The notes: generated by a model not told the origin, from the letters alone. Positions 27,066-36,228 are shown, numbered from the stretch's first letter. The stretch is 64,000 bases of DNA from Acidobacterium sp049965615 (GCA_049965615.1 JBMFWD010000008.1:21693-85692), one strand, 5' to 3'. A program made the numbers and translations.

Positions 27066-28336
27066 GATTGGTCTCGCAGGATGTTGAGGATGGTGGCGAC
27101 GGCGCGGTCGGTGGCTCCCGCCTCGCGCCGGCAGACTTTTTGCGCGGCCATACCCATGCGGCGGGCCTCTTGAGGATGCGCGAAGAGATTTGCAATCGCG
27201 ATGGATACATTTTCCGGAGGGGTGATGGTGAGGGCGTTCTCCGCGAGGAGCGTATGCACGATACCGCGGAAGTTTTCTACATGAGGCCCGGTGAGGACGG
27301 GCACGGCGAACTGCGCGGGCTCGAGGGGATTGTGGCCGCCTTTGGGAATGAGGCTTCCGCCGACAAATGCAACTGTGGCGATTGCGTATAGGCCGGCGAG
27401 CTCGCCGATGGTATCGAGCAGGAGGATGGAGCCGGGCGCAAGGGGAACAGGGTTGGCGGCCCAGGTTGTGCGGCGGTACCAGGTGCGGCCGCTGACGGCG
27501 AGGATTTGCGCGACGGCGTTGAAGCGTTCGGGGTGGCGCGGCGCGAGGAGGGTGACGGCATCCGCAGGAAACGCGCTGAGCAGGATTTGCTCTTCGCTTT
27601 CCGATCCGATGGCGCAGGTGGAGCCGCAGACGAGGACGGGAGCGCCGGATGGAAGATGCCGGCGGATGGTTTCGACGATGGGGGCGGGCTCGGCGATGCG
27701 AATGTCGTACTTGAGATTGCCTGTTGCGACAGCGTTAGCGGCGCCGAGAGCTTGCATGCGCTGGGCATCGACTTCCGATTGGGCGAGGACGGCGGCGAAG
27801 TTGCGAAGCAATGGCTGCCAGAGTTTGCGCAGGCGATGGTAGCGCGGCCAGGAGCGGTTGGAGATGCGGGCGTTGACGACGGCGACCGGGATATGGCGGC
27901 GATGGCACTCGGAGAGCATGCGCGGCCAGAATTCGGTTTCGAGCAAGACGAGCATGCGGGGCTGGAGAGCACGCAGGCAGGCGCGGACGGCGAATGCGAA
28001 GTCGAGAGGGAAGTAGAAGACGGAGTCTGCGCCGAAGCGCTCGCGGGCGAGGGCCTGGCCGGTGCGGGTGGTGGTGGAGATGACGACGGCGCAGCCGCTT
28101 TGCTCGCGAAGGGATTGAATGAGGCGGCTGGCGGCGAGGACTTCTCCCACGGAGACGGCGTGGATCCAGAGGACGGGCTTGCCTTTAACGTAGCCGCGAA
28201 GCGCGCGGGGCACGCGTCCGAGGCGCTGCGGGAGTCCCTCGCGGTATTTGCCCGTGGTGGCCATGCGCAGGAGCCAGAAGGGCGCGCTGACGAGCAGTGC
28301 GAGTGTTATTGCGATGCTGTAAAAAGCGAGGAGCAA
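27062..28336 (-). CDS. waaA: 3-deoxy-D-manno-octulosonic acid (Kdo) transferase
   Basis: This 424-residue GT30 enzyme adds Kdo to lipid IVA. An N-terminal membrane helix is followed by the acceptor-side motif WIHAVSVGEV, whose glutamate is the usual catalytic base, then LLETEFWPRM, and in the C-terminal half the CMP-Kdo-binding stretch FVGGSLIPKGGHNPLEPA. All are standard for WaaA. The start is TTG at 28336, with only a weak GAGAT upstream. It is the first gene of the minus-strand cluster and is divergent from the exported protein at 28387, with only 50 bases between starts, so promoters must overlap. Confidence 0.94.
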   Translation of the reverse strand: MLLAFYSIAITLALLVSAPFWLLRMATTGKYREGLPQRLGRVPRALRGYVKGKPVLWIHAVSVGEVLAASRLIQSLREQSGCAVVISTTTRTGQALARERFGADSVFYFPLDFAFAVRACLRALQPRMLVLLETEFWPRMLSECHRRHIPVAVVNARISNRSWPRYHRLRKLWQPLLRNFAAVLAQSEVDAQRMQALGAANAVATGNLKYDIRIAEPAPIVETIRRHLPSGAPVLVCGSTCAIGSESEEQILLSAFPADAVTLLAPRHPERFNAVAQILAVSGRTWYRRTTWAANPVPLAPGSILLLDTIGELAGLYAIATVAFVGGSLIPKGGHNPLEPAQFAVPVLTGPHVENFRGIVHTLLAENALTITPPENVSIAIANLFAHPQEARRMGMAAQKVCRREAGATDRAVATILNILRDQS

Positions 28337-28386
28337 TCGATCTCTTTACCGGAGGCTTCCGCGAAGATGATAATCGGCGCAAGGTT

Positions 28387-29016
28387 ATGCGCGCGCGATT
28401 GATTGTCTTCGGAATATTTGTTGCCTCTCTCATGATGCCATTGGCGTCGTGGGCGGAACACCGTTTGCCGCAAGCGAAGGATGCCACGGCGTATCCGAAC
28501 CGTGCCGTTCACGAGCGGGAGCATGTGGCGATTGCGGCTGTTCCTTATGTGACGGCGGAGCAGCAGAAGCTATTTGCGATTCCTTACCGGAAGTTTGGGT
28601 TTGTGCCGATTCGGTTGATTATTACGAACATGGGCGACAAGCCGATATCGCTGGAGCAGACGCGGGTGTTCTTTATCAGCGCGAACAACGACCAGATTGA
28701 GGCGGCGTCGCCGGATGACGTGGAGCGGAATATTCCGCTTTCGTACAAAGAAGGGCGGAAGATTCCGGTGGGTCCGCTGCATGTGCCGACGCATCGAAAG
28801 GATGCGGACTGGAAGGTGCAGCAGGACTTCCATGAGTACGAATACAACGCGGTTTCCGTGGCTCCGCACTCCACGAAGGCGGGATTTTTGTGGTATGACG
28901 TGAACGGGCTGGGCGGCGATCCGCTGCAGGGGGCGAGCCTGGTGGTGGAACAGATTGAGAATGCCGACGGGCAGCAGCTTTTTTATTTCCGCGTGCCGCT
29001 GGATAAGAAGAAGTGA
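28387..29016 (+). CDS. Hypothetical exported protein
   Basis: I do not recognise this 209-residue protein. It has a clear signal peptide (about residues 1-24, ending ASWA), then a charged region and a beta-rich C-terminal half with a VxPxSTKAGFLW-type segment that resembles immunoglobulin-like accessory domains only vaguely. The ATG at 28387 was preferred to an upstream extension because the signal peptide starts there. It is divergent from waaA and convergent with der. A periplasmic location is likely. Confidence 0.72.
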   Translation: MRARLIVFGIFVASLMMPLASWAEHRLPQAKDATAYPNRAVHEREHVAIAAVPYVTAEQQKLFAIPYRKFGFVPIRLIITNMGDKPISLEQTRVFFISANNDQIEAASPDDVERNIPLSYKEGRKIPVGPLHVPTHRKDADWKVQQDFHEYEYNAVSVAPHSTKAGFLWYDVNGLGGDPLQGASLVVEQIENADGQQLFYFRVPLDKKK

Positions 29017-29037
29017 GCGGTGAGGTGAGCCGCGGGG

Positions 29038-30450
29038 CTAGTTTTTGTCTACGCCTTTTTTCTCGCGGGCGCGCACTTTGAACCAGATGGGCGAGCCTTC
29101 GAAGCCGAAGGCTGCGCGGATCTGGTTTTCGAGGAATCGCTCGAAGGAGAAGTGCAGCTTGACGTCGCGATTGGTGAAGAGGACGAAGGTGGGTGGGGCG
29201 ACGGCGGCCTGCGTCATGTAGAAGATGCGCATTTTGCGCGAGAGCGGGACGCCGGCGCGCTGGAAGTCGATCTGGTCCATGAATCGGTTCATCTGGCCGG
29301 TGGAGACGCGCTTGCGGCGCTCGGCGGCGACGTGCAGGACGGCATCGAGGACGCGGTTGAGGTGCTTGCCCTCGGCGGCGGAGATGAAGACGATGGGCGC
29401 GTAGTGGAGGTACTTGAGGTGGCGGCGTATCTGCTCCTCAAAAATTTTGCGGTCGGCAGGGGGCTTGCCGTCGGTGCGCCCGGTGGTGACTGCGTCCCAC
29501 TTGTTGACGACGATGACGATGGAGCGACCGCTCTCATGCGCGTAGCCGCCGATGGTGGCGTCGGCTGCGGTGACACCTTCGGTGGCGTCGATGATGAGCA
29601 GGGCGACGTCGCCGGCCTCGAGGTGGCGGCGAGCCATGACGACGGAGAGTTTTTCTGCCATGAGGGTGGTTTTGCCCTTGCGGCGGATGCCTGCCGTGTC
29701 GACGATGCGGAGCTGGTGGTCGCGGTAGGAGATGACTTCATCGACGGCGTCGCGGGTGGTTCCGGCAATGGGGGAAACGATGGCGCGGCTGCTGCCGGTG
29801 AGCGCATTGAGCAGGGTGGACTTGCCGACGTTGGGGCGTCCGATGATGGCGACGCGGGTTTCCTGCTGCTGGTATTCGCCGTGGGTTCGGTGGAGGGGCT
29901 CGGCGGTGGTTTCTGCTTCAGTGGGTTCGACTTCAGGTTCGTTTACGGGTTCGGCGGGGAAATCGAGGACGGTGAAGACTTCGTCGAGCAGGTCGCCGAT
30001 GTTGTGGCCGTGCTCGGCGGAGATGGCAATGAGATTTTTAATGCCGAGCTGGCGGAAGTTTTCTGCCGCGGCGTCGAGCTGAGCGGTGTCAATTTTATTG
30101 ACGGTGAGAAAGACAGGCTTGCCGGTACGGAGGAGCAGTCGCGCGAGGTCGAGGTCGGGCGCGGCGAGCTCGGTGCGCCCATCGACGACCATGACGATGG
30201 CCTGGGCCTCTTCGAGGGCGACGCGGGCCTGGCGGAAGATTTCTGACGGAATAAGGGCTTCGTCGTCTGGGACGATGCCGCCGGTGTCGACGAGGCGGGC
30301 GATGTGGCCGTTCCACTGGACTTCGCCGTAGATGCGGTCGCGGGTGATGCCAGGCTCGTCGCCGACGATGGAGCGGCGGGACTCGGTGAGGCGGTTGAAG
30401 AGCGTGGACTTGCCGACGTTGGGGCGTCCCACGATGGCGAAGGTGGGCAT
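29038..30450 (-). CDS. der: Ribosome-assembly GTPase Der (EngA)
   Basis: This 470-residue protein has two tandem TrmE-Era-EngA-like GTPase domains and a C-terminal KH-like domain, unique to Der, which matures the 50S subunit. G1 motifs GRPNVGKST occur twice (near residues 8-16 and 203-211). Each domain has its DTGG/DTAG and NKxD motifs (NKID and NKWD). The linker between the domains is long and rich in glutamate and threonine. I chose MPTFAIVGRP as the start because homology begins there; a TTG 75 bases upstream, with a weak AAGG site, would add a basic serine-rich extension. Confidence 0.95.
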   Translation of the reverse strand: MPTFAIVGRPNVGKSTLFNRLTESRRSIVGDEPGITRDRIYGEVQWNGHIARLVDTGGIVPDDEALIPSEIFRQARVALEEAQAIVMVVDGRTELAAPDLDLARLLLRTGKPVFLTVNKIDTAQLDAAAENFRQLGIKNLIAISAEHGHNIGDLLDEVFTVLDFPAEPVNEPEVEPTEAETTAEPLHRTHGEYQQQETRVAIIGRPNVGKSTLLNALTGSSRAIVSPIAGTTRDAVDEVISYRDHQLRIVDTAGIRRKGKTTLMAEKLSVVMARRHLEAGDVALLIIDATEGVTAADATIGGYAHESGRSIVIVVNKWDAVTTGRTDGKPPADRKIFEEQIRRHLKYLHYAPIVFISAAEGKHLNRVLDAVLHVAAERRKRVSTGQMNRFMDQIDFQRAGVPLSRKMRIFYMTQAAVAPPTFVLFTNRDVKLHFSFERFLENQIRAAFGFEGSPIWFKVRAREKKGVDKN

Positions 30451-30575
30451 GGCGCCGCGGTCGCCGGCGAGAGGCTGGCGGCGGCGGTGAGCGCTACTGG
30501 AGGACGGTTTGCGTGAGGATTTCAATGGACTGGCCTTCTGTCATTCTACGGGGATTGCGGGTCGGGAAGCGTGGG

Positions 30576-30944
30576 TCAGGCGAGTCCGGCATCGAGGCCG
30601 AGTTGTTTTGCCGCGGCCCGGAGGCGCTTGTCGCGGGTCCAAAGCTGCGTTCCGGGGGTGAGCAATGCGGAGGCGAGGAGGTGGACGTCAATGTAGCCCA
30701 GGCCGTGACGGTACAGTGCATGACCATGGATCATGGCAAGCACTTCATGGTGCATGGCGATACGTGGTTGTCTTAGCGCATGCATTTGCGCCAACACCAA
30801 TCCTCTTTTGGGTATGGAGCCCAAGGCAATCTCGCCGATCACAAAGGGATGGCCCAATGCGTTCTTGCTAAAGAGAATTTCCGCGAGTTGGCGGTCAGCC
30901 TGGCGCAGATGATCGATCCAAATGGAAGTATCCGGCAGGATCAA
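30576..30944 (-). CDS. VapC-type PIN-domain toxin
   Basis: This 122-residue PIN-domain ribonuclease keeps the acidic active site: D5, E38, D86 and D105, the last within TRDKRLR. VapC toxins cleave specific RNAs, often tRNAs or 23S rRNA, when the antitoxin is degraded. The gene starts at a TTG whose last two bases are shared with the TGA stop of the antitoxin gene (overlap TTGA), so the pair is translationally coupled. It sits just after der but has no functional link to it. Confidence 0.87.
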   Translation of the reverse strand: MILPDTSIWIDHLRQADRQLAEILFSKNALGHPFVIGEIALGSIPKRGLVLAQMHALRQPRIAMHHEVLAMIHGHALYRHGLGYIDVHLLASALLTPGTQLWTRDKRLRAAAKQLGLDAGLA

Positions 30945-31138
30945 GCGATTTTTGTCCGTCTGCGAGGAATATCCTTTATGTCCGGCATGGTTCCACCCAG
31001 CAGGGCGAGGCGGCGCGATGCTTCGACCTCGATGAGAACTTTGAGGGCTTCACGGATGAGAGCGGATTTTTCGTGGATGCCGGTGTATTCCTCGGCTTTT
31101 GCCATGAGTTCGTCGTCGAGATTGAGGGTGGTTCGCAT
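30941..31138 (-). CDS. VapB-type antitoxin
   Basis: This 65-residue antitoxin opens with MRTTLNLDDELMAKAEEYTG, the ribbon-helix-helix pattern of the VapB family that binds its own promoter, followed by a C-terminal segment that would wrap the toxin. The ATG at 31138 has AAGGA seven bases upstream. Like other modules of this type it probably represses its own operon; the likely operator lies in 31139-31250, between it and the divergent dinG gene. Confidence 0.85.
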   Translation of the reverse strand: MRTTLNLDDELMAKAEEYTGIHEKSALIREALKVLIEVEASRRLALLGGTMPDIKDIPRRRTKIA

Positions 31139-31254
31139 GGAGGGTTCCTTGTGCATCGATTTTAGCATCATTTGGTGAAGGTATTGATGTAGTTTGCATG
31201 ACTCCGGGTTCCCGTGGATGGGGGGATTCCCGGTATGCTTAGCTCAGTCTGACC

Positions 31255-33249
31255 GTGTCCGATTCTTCGTCCAATCTTCCGGGATATCCCTCGCTGCATG
31301 CGTTTTTTGCGCCGGGTGGGATACTTGCGCAGTCGCAGATGCCTTATGAGTTTCGGCGGGGGCAACTGGAGATGGCGCAGGCGGTGGAGCGCGCGATTGA
31401 GGAAGGCCGGCACCTGATTGTGGAGGCGGGAACGGGAACGGGCAAAACGCTGGCGTATCTATTGCCGGCGCTCAGGAGCGGGCGGCGGGTGATTGTTTCG
31501 ACAGGGACGAAGAACCTGCAGGAGCAGCTTTATTACAAGGACATACCGTTTCTGGAGTCGTTGCTGGGGCCGCTGCGGGTGACGTACATGAAGGGCCGGG
31601 CGAACTATCTTTGCCGGCACAAGCTGTATGCGCTGCGGAGCCAGCCGATCTTGAATGGGCTCGAAGAGATCAGCCAGTACCAGGCAATTGCCGAGTGGGA
31701 AAAGACGACGGAGACGGGCGACCGGGTGGAGATTGACAGTTTGCCCGAGTCAAGCGCGGTGTGGACGAAGCTGGATGCGCGGAGCGAGGCCTGCCTGGGG
31801 CAGAAGTGTCCGGATTATGACCGCTGCTTTATCACCGAGATGCGGCGGAAGGCGGCGGAGAGTGACATCATCATCGTGAACCACCACCTGTTCTTTGCGG
31901 ATATGGCGATCAAGCAGCAGGCTCGGACGGCTCCGGATGCGGGTGTGCTGCCGGACTCGACGGTGGTGATTTTTGACGAGGCGCATGAGCTGGAGGATGT
32001 GGCTTCAAGCTACTTCGGGATCAGCCTGAGCAATGTGCGGTTTGAAGATCTGGCGCGGGACGTGGAGGCGACGCTGCGGACCAAGGATGCGCTGAAGGTG
32101 GAGGTGGTGCAGGCGGCGCAGATGATCCGGGAGCGAGCGCGGCTGTTTTTTGGGTCGCTGCCACGCGGGAGCGGGAACGAGGGGCGGATTCCGTTTGTGG
32201 ACCGGGAGGATTTCCTGGAGATGCAGGGGGATTTGTACCTGGGGGTGATGAATTCGCTGCACCGGCTGGAGAGCGAGCTGGAGCGGCTGCGGGGCGTGGA
32301 CGAGGCGGCTGCGCTGCGGAAGCGGATTGCGGATTTGCGGGAGCAGTTGAAGTTTGTGATGGAGGCGAGCGACCGGAACACCGTGTTCTGGATTGAGCGG
32401 CGGGGCGGGAAGCATGTGACGGTGCACCTGCAGGCCACGCCTATTGATGTTTCTCAACTGCTGGGCGAGCTGCTGTTTGAGGACTACGGGACGGTGGTGC
32501 TGACTTCGGCGACGCTGACGGTGCAGGGCGGGTTCGGGCACATCCGGAAGCGGCTGGGGATGGAGGATGCACGGGAGCTGGTGGTTCCTTCGCACTTTGA
32601 TTACGGGCGGCAGGCTCTGCTTTATCTGCCGCAGGGGATGCCCGATCCTCGGGACCGGGAGTTCCAGGGGGAGGCGACGGCGCGGATTCGGCGGGTGCTG
32701 GAGATTACCGAGGGGCGGGCGTTTTGCCTGTTCACGAGCTACCAGCAGATGCGCGAGGTGCACGAGCGGCTGCTGAGCGAGGTGGGGTTTCCGCTGCTGC
32801 TGCAGGGGACGGCACCGAAGAAGGCGCTGCTGGAGGAGTTTCGGACGACGCCGCATGCGGTGCTGCTGGGGACTTCGAGCTTCTGGCAGGGGGTGGACGT
32901 GCAGGGCGAGGCGCTGAGCTGCGTGATTATCGACCGGCTGCCGTTTGCCGTGCCGTCTGACCCGGTGGTGCAGGCTCGGATGCGGGCGGTGGAGGAGCAT
33001 GGCGGCAAGCCGTTCTTCGACTTTCAGGTGCCGGCGGCGGTGATTACGCTGAAGCAGGGCTTTGGGCGGCTGATCCGGTCGGTGCAGGACCGGGGGGTGC
33101 TGGTGTTGCTGGACCCGAGGCTACAGACGCAGCGGTATGGGCGCGTGTTCATGGACAGCCTGCCGCGCTACCGGGTGACGCAGGATCTGGCGGACGTGGA
33201 GGCGTTTTTTGCTTCTCCAATGACGGTTGAAGGCGGAGAGGCCGGTTAG
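31255..33249 (+). CDS. DinG/XPD-family ATP-dependent DNA helicase
   Basis: This 664-residue superfamily 2 5'-3' helicase has Walker A VEAGTGTGKT near residue 60 and Walker B DEAH near residue 243. A set of four cysteines between them (C of YLCRH, then CLGQKC and DRC) is expected to hold the 4Fe-4S cluster of the XPD/DinG group. C-terminal motifs GTSSFWQGVDVQG and QGFGRLIRS complete the ATPase. It lacks the exonuclease domain of Gram-positive DinG, so it is closer to YoaA/DinG of proteobacteria. The start is GTG. It is divergent from the VapBC pair and shares its stop codon bases with hslR. Confidence 0.9.
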   Translation: MSDSSSNLPGYPSLHAFFAPGGILAQSQMPYEFRRGQLEMAQAVERAIEEGRHLIVEAGTGTGKTLAYLLPALRSGRRVIVSTGTKNLQEQLYYKDIPFLESLLGPLRVTYMKGRANYLCRHKLYALRSQPILNGLEEISQYQAIAEWEKTTETGDRVEIDSLPESSAVWTKLDARSEACLGQKCPDYDRCFITEMRRKAAESDIIIVNHHLFFADMAIKQQARTAPDAGVLPDSTVVIFDEAHELEDVASSYFGISLSNVRFEDLARDVEATLRTKDALKVEVVQAAQMIRERARLFFGSLPRGSGNEGRIPFVDREDFLEMQGDLYLGVMNSLHRLESELERLRGVDEAAALRKRIADLREQLKFVMEASDRNTVFWIERRGGKHVTVHLQATPIDVSQLLGELLFEDYGTVVLTSATLTVQGGFGHIRKRLGMEDARELVVPSHFDYGRQALLYLPQGMPDPRDREFQGEATARIRRVLEITEGRAFCLFTSYQQMREVHERLLSEVGFPLLLQGTAPKKALLEEFRTTPHAVLLGTSSFWQGVDVQGEALSCVIIDRLPFAVPSDPVVQARMRAVEEHGGKPFFDFQVPAAVITLKQGFGRLIRSVQDRGVLVLLDPRLQTQRYGRVFMDSLPRYRVTQDLADVEAFFASPMTVEGGEAG

Positions 33250-33626
33250 TTGCGGCCGCGCATGCGGTTGATGAGGCGGCGGTCGCGCTTGGTGGGGCGG
33301 CCTGCGTCGGTGGCTCCGACCTCGGCCATGGCTTTGCGCTGGGCGGCGAGCCGGGCGCGGGCGTTGCGGCTGGCTTCGGATTCTTCATAGAGGGTTTGGG
33401 CGACGGCGGCGGGGCCTCGCATCTGGCTGAGGGCTTTGACTTCGACCTCGAAGTCGCCGCGCTCGGTGCGGATTTGGAGGCGGTCGCCGGGGCGGACATC
33501 TCGGGCGGGCTTGGCGTCGTTTCCGTTGGCCTGGATGCGGCCGAGGTCGCAGGCTTTGGCGGCGAGGGCGCGAGTTTTGAAGAAACGGGCGGCCCAGAGC
33601 CATTTGTCGATGCGAACGGAGTCCAT
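33246..33626 (-). CDS. hslR: S4-domain RNA-binding protein, Hsp15 type
   Basis: This 126-residue protein carries an N-terminal S4 RNA-binding domain: RIDKWLWAARFFKTRALA, then the basic GRIQANG loop. Hsp15 recycles 50S subunits that carry a stalled nascent chain. The C-terminal third is basic and alanine-rich, as in the family. The ATG at 33626 begins directly with the domain. Its TAA and the TAG of the dinG-like gene overlap in the tetranucleotide TTAG. Confidence 0.85.
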   Translation of the reverse strand: MDSVRIDKWLWAARFFKTRALAAKACDLGRIQANGNDAKPARDVRPGDRLQIRTERGDFEVEVKALSQMRGPAAVAQTLYEESEASRNARARLAAQRKAMAEVGATDAGRPTKRDRRLINRMRGRN

Positions 33627-33671
33627 GGGGGTATTTTCCTACAGCGGAGCTTGTCGCCGGACGAGGGCGGT

Positions 33672-33831
33672 GGGGAATCACCGCAAAGACCGCAAAGAGC
33701 GCAAAGAAAAGCCGCGGAGTTTATGGGGGTGCTGGCCGCACGGGCAACCGCGCGCTTTGCGCGCCATTCCGAATTGAGCTTTCCTATTCCTGCCCCACTC
33801 GTCGCAAAAAACGCGATGAATGGGGTACCCG
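33672..33831. repeat. Intergenic repeat material with CCCCAC...ATGGGG hairpin
   Basis: The gap 33627-33919 holds no gene. It contains short direct repeats of GCAAAGA/GCAAAGAGC near 33680-33705 and, at 33793-33831, a hairpin of the CCCCACTC...GAATGGGG-TACCCG type that recurs elsewhere in the window (35.6, 37.7, 47.1, 47.3 and 63.5 kb). Confidence 0.7.
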
Positions 33832-33919
33832 GCCATTTGCCATTGCTCAGTTATCCGTTGCCGGGCTCGATCATTGGGCTTATGCCCTGCAAATGTTCGA
33901 CGCGGGCGACTCAGCTTAT

Positions 33920-35383
33920 TCAGGCTTTGGCGAAGTCTATGTAGCCTTTCCAGGGGTCGGTGCGCAGGAGTTTGACGTGGAGGCGGTCGCCTACGTCCAG
34001 TCCTTTTTGTCCTTCTACTAACATGCCGTCTACGTGGGGGGCGAGGGTTCTTACGAAGGTTCCGTAGTGGTTGATGCCGGTGACTACTGCGTTGAACGTT
34101 TGTCCGATGCGTTTGGACATGACTACGGCGGCGATTTTCTTGTGCATTTCGCGTTCGAGGCGGCGTTCTTCGTCGCCCATCTGGGTGCAGTGGGTGGCGA
34201 TGGCGGTGAGTGCGCCTTCGGTGTAGGGCGAGGGTTGTTTCTGGATTGCGGCCTTGATGAGGCGCTGGGTGACGAGGTCAGGGTAACGGCGGTTGGGCGC
34301 TGTGGAGTGGGTGTAGTCCTCGACGGCGAGGCCGAAGTGGCCGGTGGGAGGATCGTTGGGCTGCTCGGCGACGTATTCGCCGGGGCCCATGAGCTTGACG
34401 ATGGTGAGGGAGAGGTCGGGAAAGTGTACGGGGTCTTTGGCGCGCTGCTGGGTGAGGAATTCGTTGAGCGCCTTGGCGTCGGGGGTTCCGGGCAGGTCGG
34501 CGCCGAGGGTGGCGGCGACGCTGACGATGCGTTCCCAGCGTTTGGGGGTGCGGACGATGCGGCGGATGGAGGCGAAGTTGTTCGCAGTGAGGAAGCGGGC
34601 GACGACTCCGTTGGCGGCGATCATGAAGTCTTCAATGAGAGCGTGCGCGGGGTTCTTCTTTTCCGGGCGGAGGTCGATGAGCTGGCCGTCTACGATGATG
34701 GGCTCGCTTTCCTCCATGTCGAGGGTGAGCGCGCCGTGGCGGGCGCGTTCTTCGCGGAGGCGTTCGGCGATCTGGTGCTGGAGGCGGAGCTGGGATTGGA
34801 GTTCGGGGTCGGCAAAGGATTCGGCTGCCGGGGATGAGCCTTCAAGCCATGCGCCGACGGCGTTGTAGGTGAGCTGGGCGCGGTTGCGGACGAGGGCGGG
34901 GTAAACGTTGGATTCGCAGAGGCAGTCGTCGGAAGAGACGGTGAACTCGATGACGATGGCGTTGCGGTCCTGATTGGGGAGCAGCGAGGTGACGCCGGCG
35001 GAGAGCTCTTCGGGGAGCATCATGAAGGTGACGACGCCGGTGTAGATGGAGGTGGTGTTGCGCTGGGCGTGGTCGTCGAGGGCGGAGCCGAGGGGGACGA
35101 GCTGGCTGACGTCGGCGATGGCGACGCGGACGCGGATGCGGCCGTCGGGGAGGGTTTCGGCGTGCTCGATCTGGTCGAGGTCGCGCGAGGTGTCGTTGTC
35201 GATGGAGGACCAGAGGAGATGGCGGAGGTCCTGGGTGCCGGGGAGGGTTGTGGGCGGGATGGGGGCGGCGAGTTCGCTGTGGAGCTCGTCGATGGCGGCC
35301 TTGGGGTAGTCGGGCTGGAAGCCGTGCTCGATCATGGCCTGGCGGGCGGCGGAGACGAGGTGGAAGTCGGAGATGTGGTGCAT
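33920..35383 (-). CDS. RNase II/RNB-family exoribonuclease
   Basis: This 487-residue protein is dominated by an RNB catalytic domain. The metal site SIDNDTSRDLDQ (D62, D64, D68, D70) has glutamine where E. coli RNase II has its last aspartate; this variant is common in a subgroup with IDND-SRDLDQ motifs. A C-terminal S1-like segment (TFVRTLAPHVDGMLVEG) follows. The N-terminal cold-shock domains of RNase R are missing, so the protein is shorter than either RNase II or RNase R. The start at 35383 has GGAGGA nine bases upstream. It should degrade RNA 3'-5'. Confidence 0.85.
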   Translation of the reverse strand: MHHISDFHLVSAARQAMIEHGFQPDYPKAAIDELHSELAAPIPPTTLPGTQDLRHLLWSSIDNDTSRDLDQIEHAETLPDGRIRVRVAIADVSQLVPLGSALDDHAQRNTTSIYTGVVTFMMLPEELSAGVTSLLPNQDRNAIVIEFTVSSDDCLCESNVYPALVRNRAQLTYNAVGAWLEGSSPAAESFADPELQSQLRLQHQIAERLREERARHGALTLDMEESEPIIVDGQLIDLRPEKKNPAHALIEDFMIAANGVVARFLTANNFASIRRIVRTPKRWERIVSVAATLGADLPGTPDAKALNEFLTQQRAKDPVHFPDLSLTIVKLMGPGEYVAEQPNDPPTGHFGLAVEDYTHSTAPNRRYPDLVTQRLIKAAIQKQPSPYTEGALTAIATHCTQMGDEERRLEREMHKKIAAVVMSKRIGQTFNAVVTGINHYGTFVRTLAPHVDGMLVEGQKGLDVGDRLHVKLLRTDPWKGYIDFAKA

Positions 35384-35502
35384 GCGGGGTGGGTTCCTCC
35401 TGAAGGGATGAGTGTACGTGGTTTGGAGGTGGATGCTCCACCTCACTCATCGCGATGGTGATGCGAGGAATGGATTACCCAGTGGGATATGGGGATGCAC
35501 TG

Positions 35503-35628
35503 CAGATCCCTTCGGCTTCGCTCAGGACAGATTCTCCGCGTCCTGTGCTTCGCGGATTCCGGTGGATGACAACTTTTTTTTTGGGGGGTGCTGCTCCCAT
35601 CCTTGCTGGGCAAGGATGGGGCACGCGT
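35503..35628. repeat. Two tandem dispersed-repeat units
   Basis: CAGATCCC...CGGATTCCGGTGGATGACA (about 35503-35573) belongs to the GCAGATCCC/GATGACA family also seen near 37.6, 43.8, 47.2 and 49.1 kb. The following 35593-35628 is a short CCCATCC...GGATGGGGCAC hairpin of the second family. No gene is visible in 35384-35629. Confidence 0.7.
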
Positions 35629-35629
35629 A

Positions 35630-35890
35630 TTACTGATCGGAGTTTTTGGGGGGTGTGTTTGAGTTGGTGGCGGCCGGCTCGGAGCGGGCGAGGTTCTGGA
35701 AGGGGTCGTGAGATGGGGTGTGGAAGGTGTTTTGGGGGTCCACATCCCATTCGCTGGACCTGGAAATTTCAGGGCCCTCGGGCTTCTGCTGCTTTCGCTC
35801 GAGCCTGCGCTCCTGCTTGGCTTGTTGCTTTTCCTGCCGGGCGCGTTCTTTTTGCCGTTTTGCGAAGGTAGGGCTGGTGCGTGGTGCCAA
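35630..35890 (-). CDS. Small basic, coiled-coil hypothetical protein
   Basis: I do not recognise this 86-residue protein. Its first half is lysine, arginine and glutamine rich (about residues 10-40) and should form a charged helix; the second half is proline, serine and asparagine rich and probably disordered. The start is TTG at 35890 with AAGGAG seven bases upstream. It lies one base pair after the stop of the preceding 111-residue gene, so both are co-transcribed. Such composition is common in RNA- or DNA-binding accessory proteins, but that is no more than a guess. Confidence 0.6.
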   Translation of the reverse strand: MAPRTSPTFAKRQKERARQEKQQAKQERRLERKQQKPEGPEISRSSEWDVDPQNTFHTPSHDPFQNLARSEPAATNSNTPPKNSDQ

Positions 35891-35892
35891 AA

Positions 35893-36228
35893 CTAACTCC
35901 TTTTCTGCCGTGGACGCAGACGCCTTTTATTTTTTGATTCTTCCGCGATGACCGGGTCCGGGAGCACGCTTCCGGCCTCGCTCTGCACCAGATGGATAAA
36001 GGATTGGGGCAGGAACTGCGGATGGCAGCGGACACCCTGGCTGGTGAGGAGAAGCGTGGACTTGACGAGGGCATCCCGCTTTGCAGAGAGCTTGCGCAAC
36101 TGGCTTTCCCTGGCCTGCTCGGACTCGATTCGTTCGCGGGTCCGGCTGTAGGCAATCTTGCAGTCGATGAGTTCGATGGCCTGGTAAAGATCCTGCAAGG
36201 CATGGGGACTGTCGGGATTCGTCTGCAT
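35893..36228 (-). CDS. Small hypothetical protein
   Basis: I do not recognise this 111-residue protein. It is soluble, helical at the N-terminus (residues 10-60, with many charged residues) and ends in a very basic tail of about 12 residues (KNKRRLRPRQKRS). No cysteine pair, signal peptide or enzymatic motif is present. GAGG lies four bases before the ATG at 36228. It is the middle gene of a three-gene minus-strand group with the omega-like protein upstream and a basic coiled-coil protein downstream, so a link with transcription or RNA is possible but unproven. Confidence 0.6.
   Translation of the reverse strand: MQTNPDSPHALQDLYQAIELIDCKIAYSRTRERIESEQARESQLRKLSAKRDALVKSTLLLTSQGVRCHPQFLPQSFIHLVQSEAGSVLPDPVIAEESKNKRRLRPRQKRS

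Noticed and set aside
33396..33944. Open frame of 182 residues covering hslR antisense and the gap
   Set aside because: It runs antisense to hslR and then through repeat DNA, with no family resemblance and no ribosome site.
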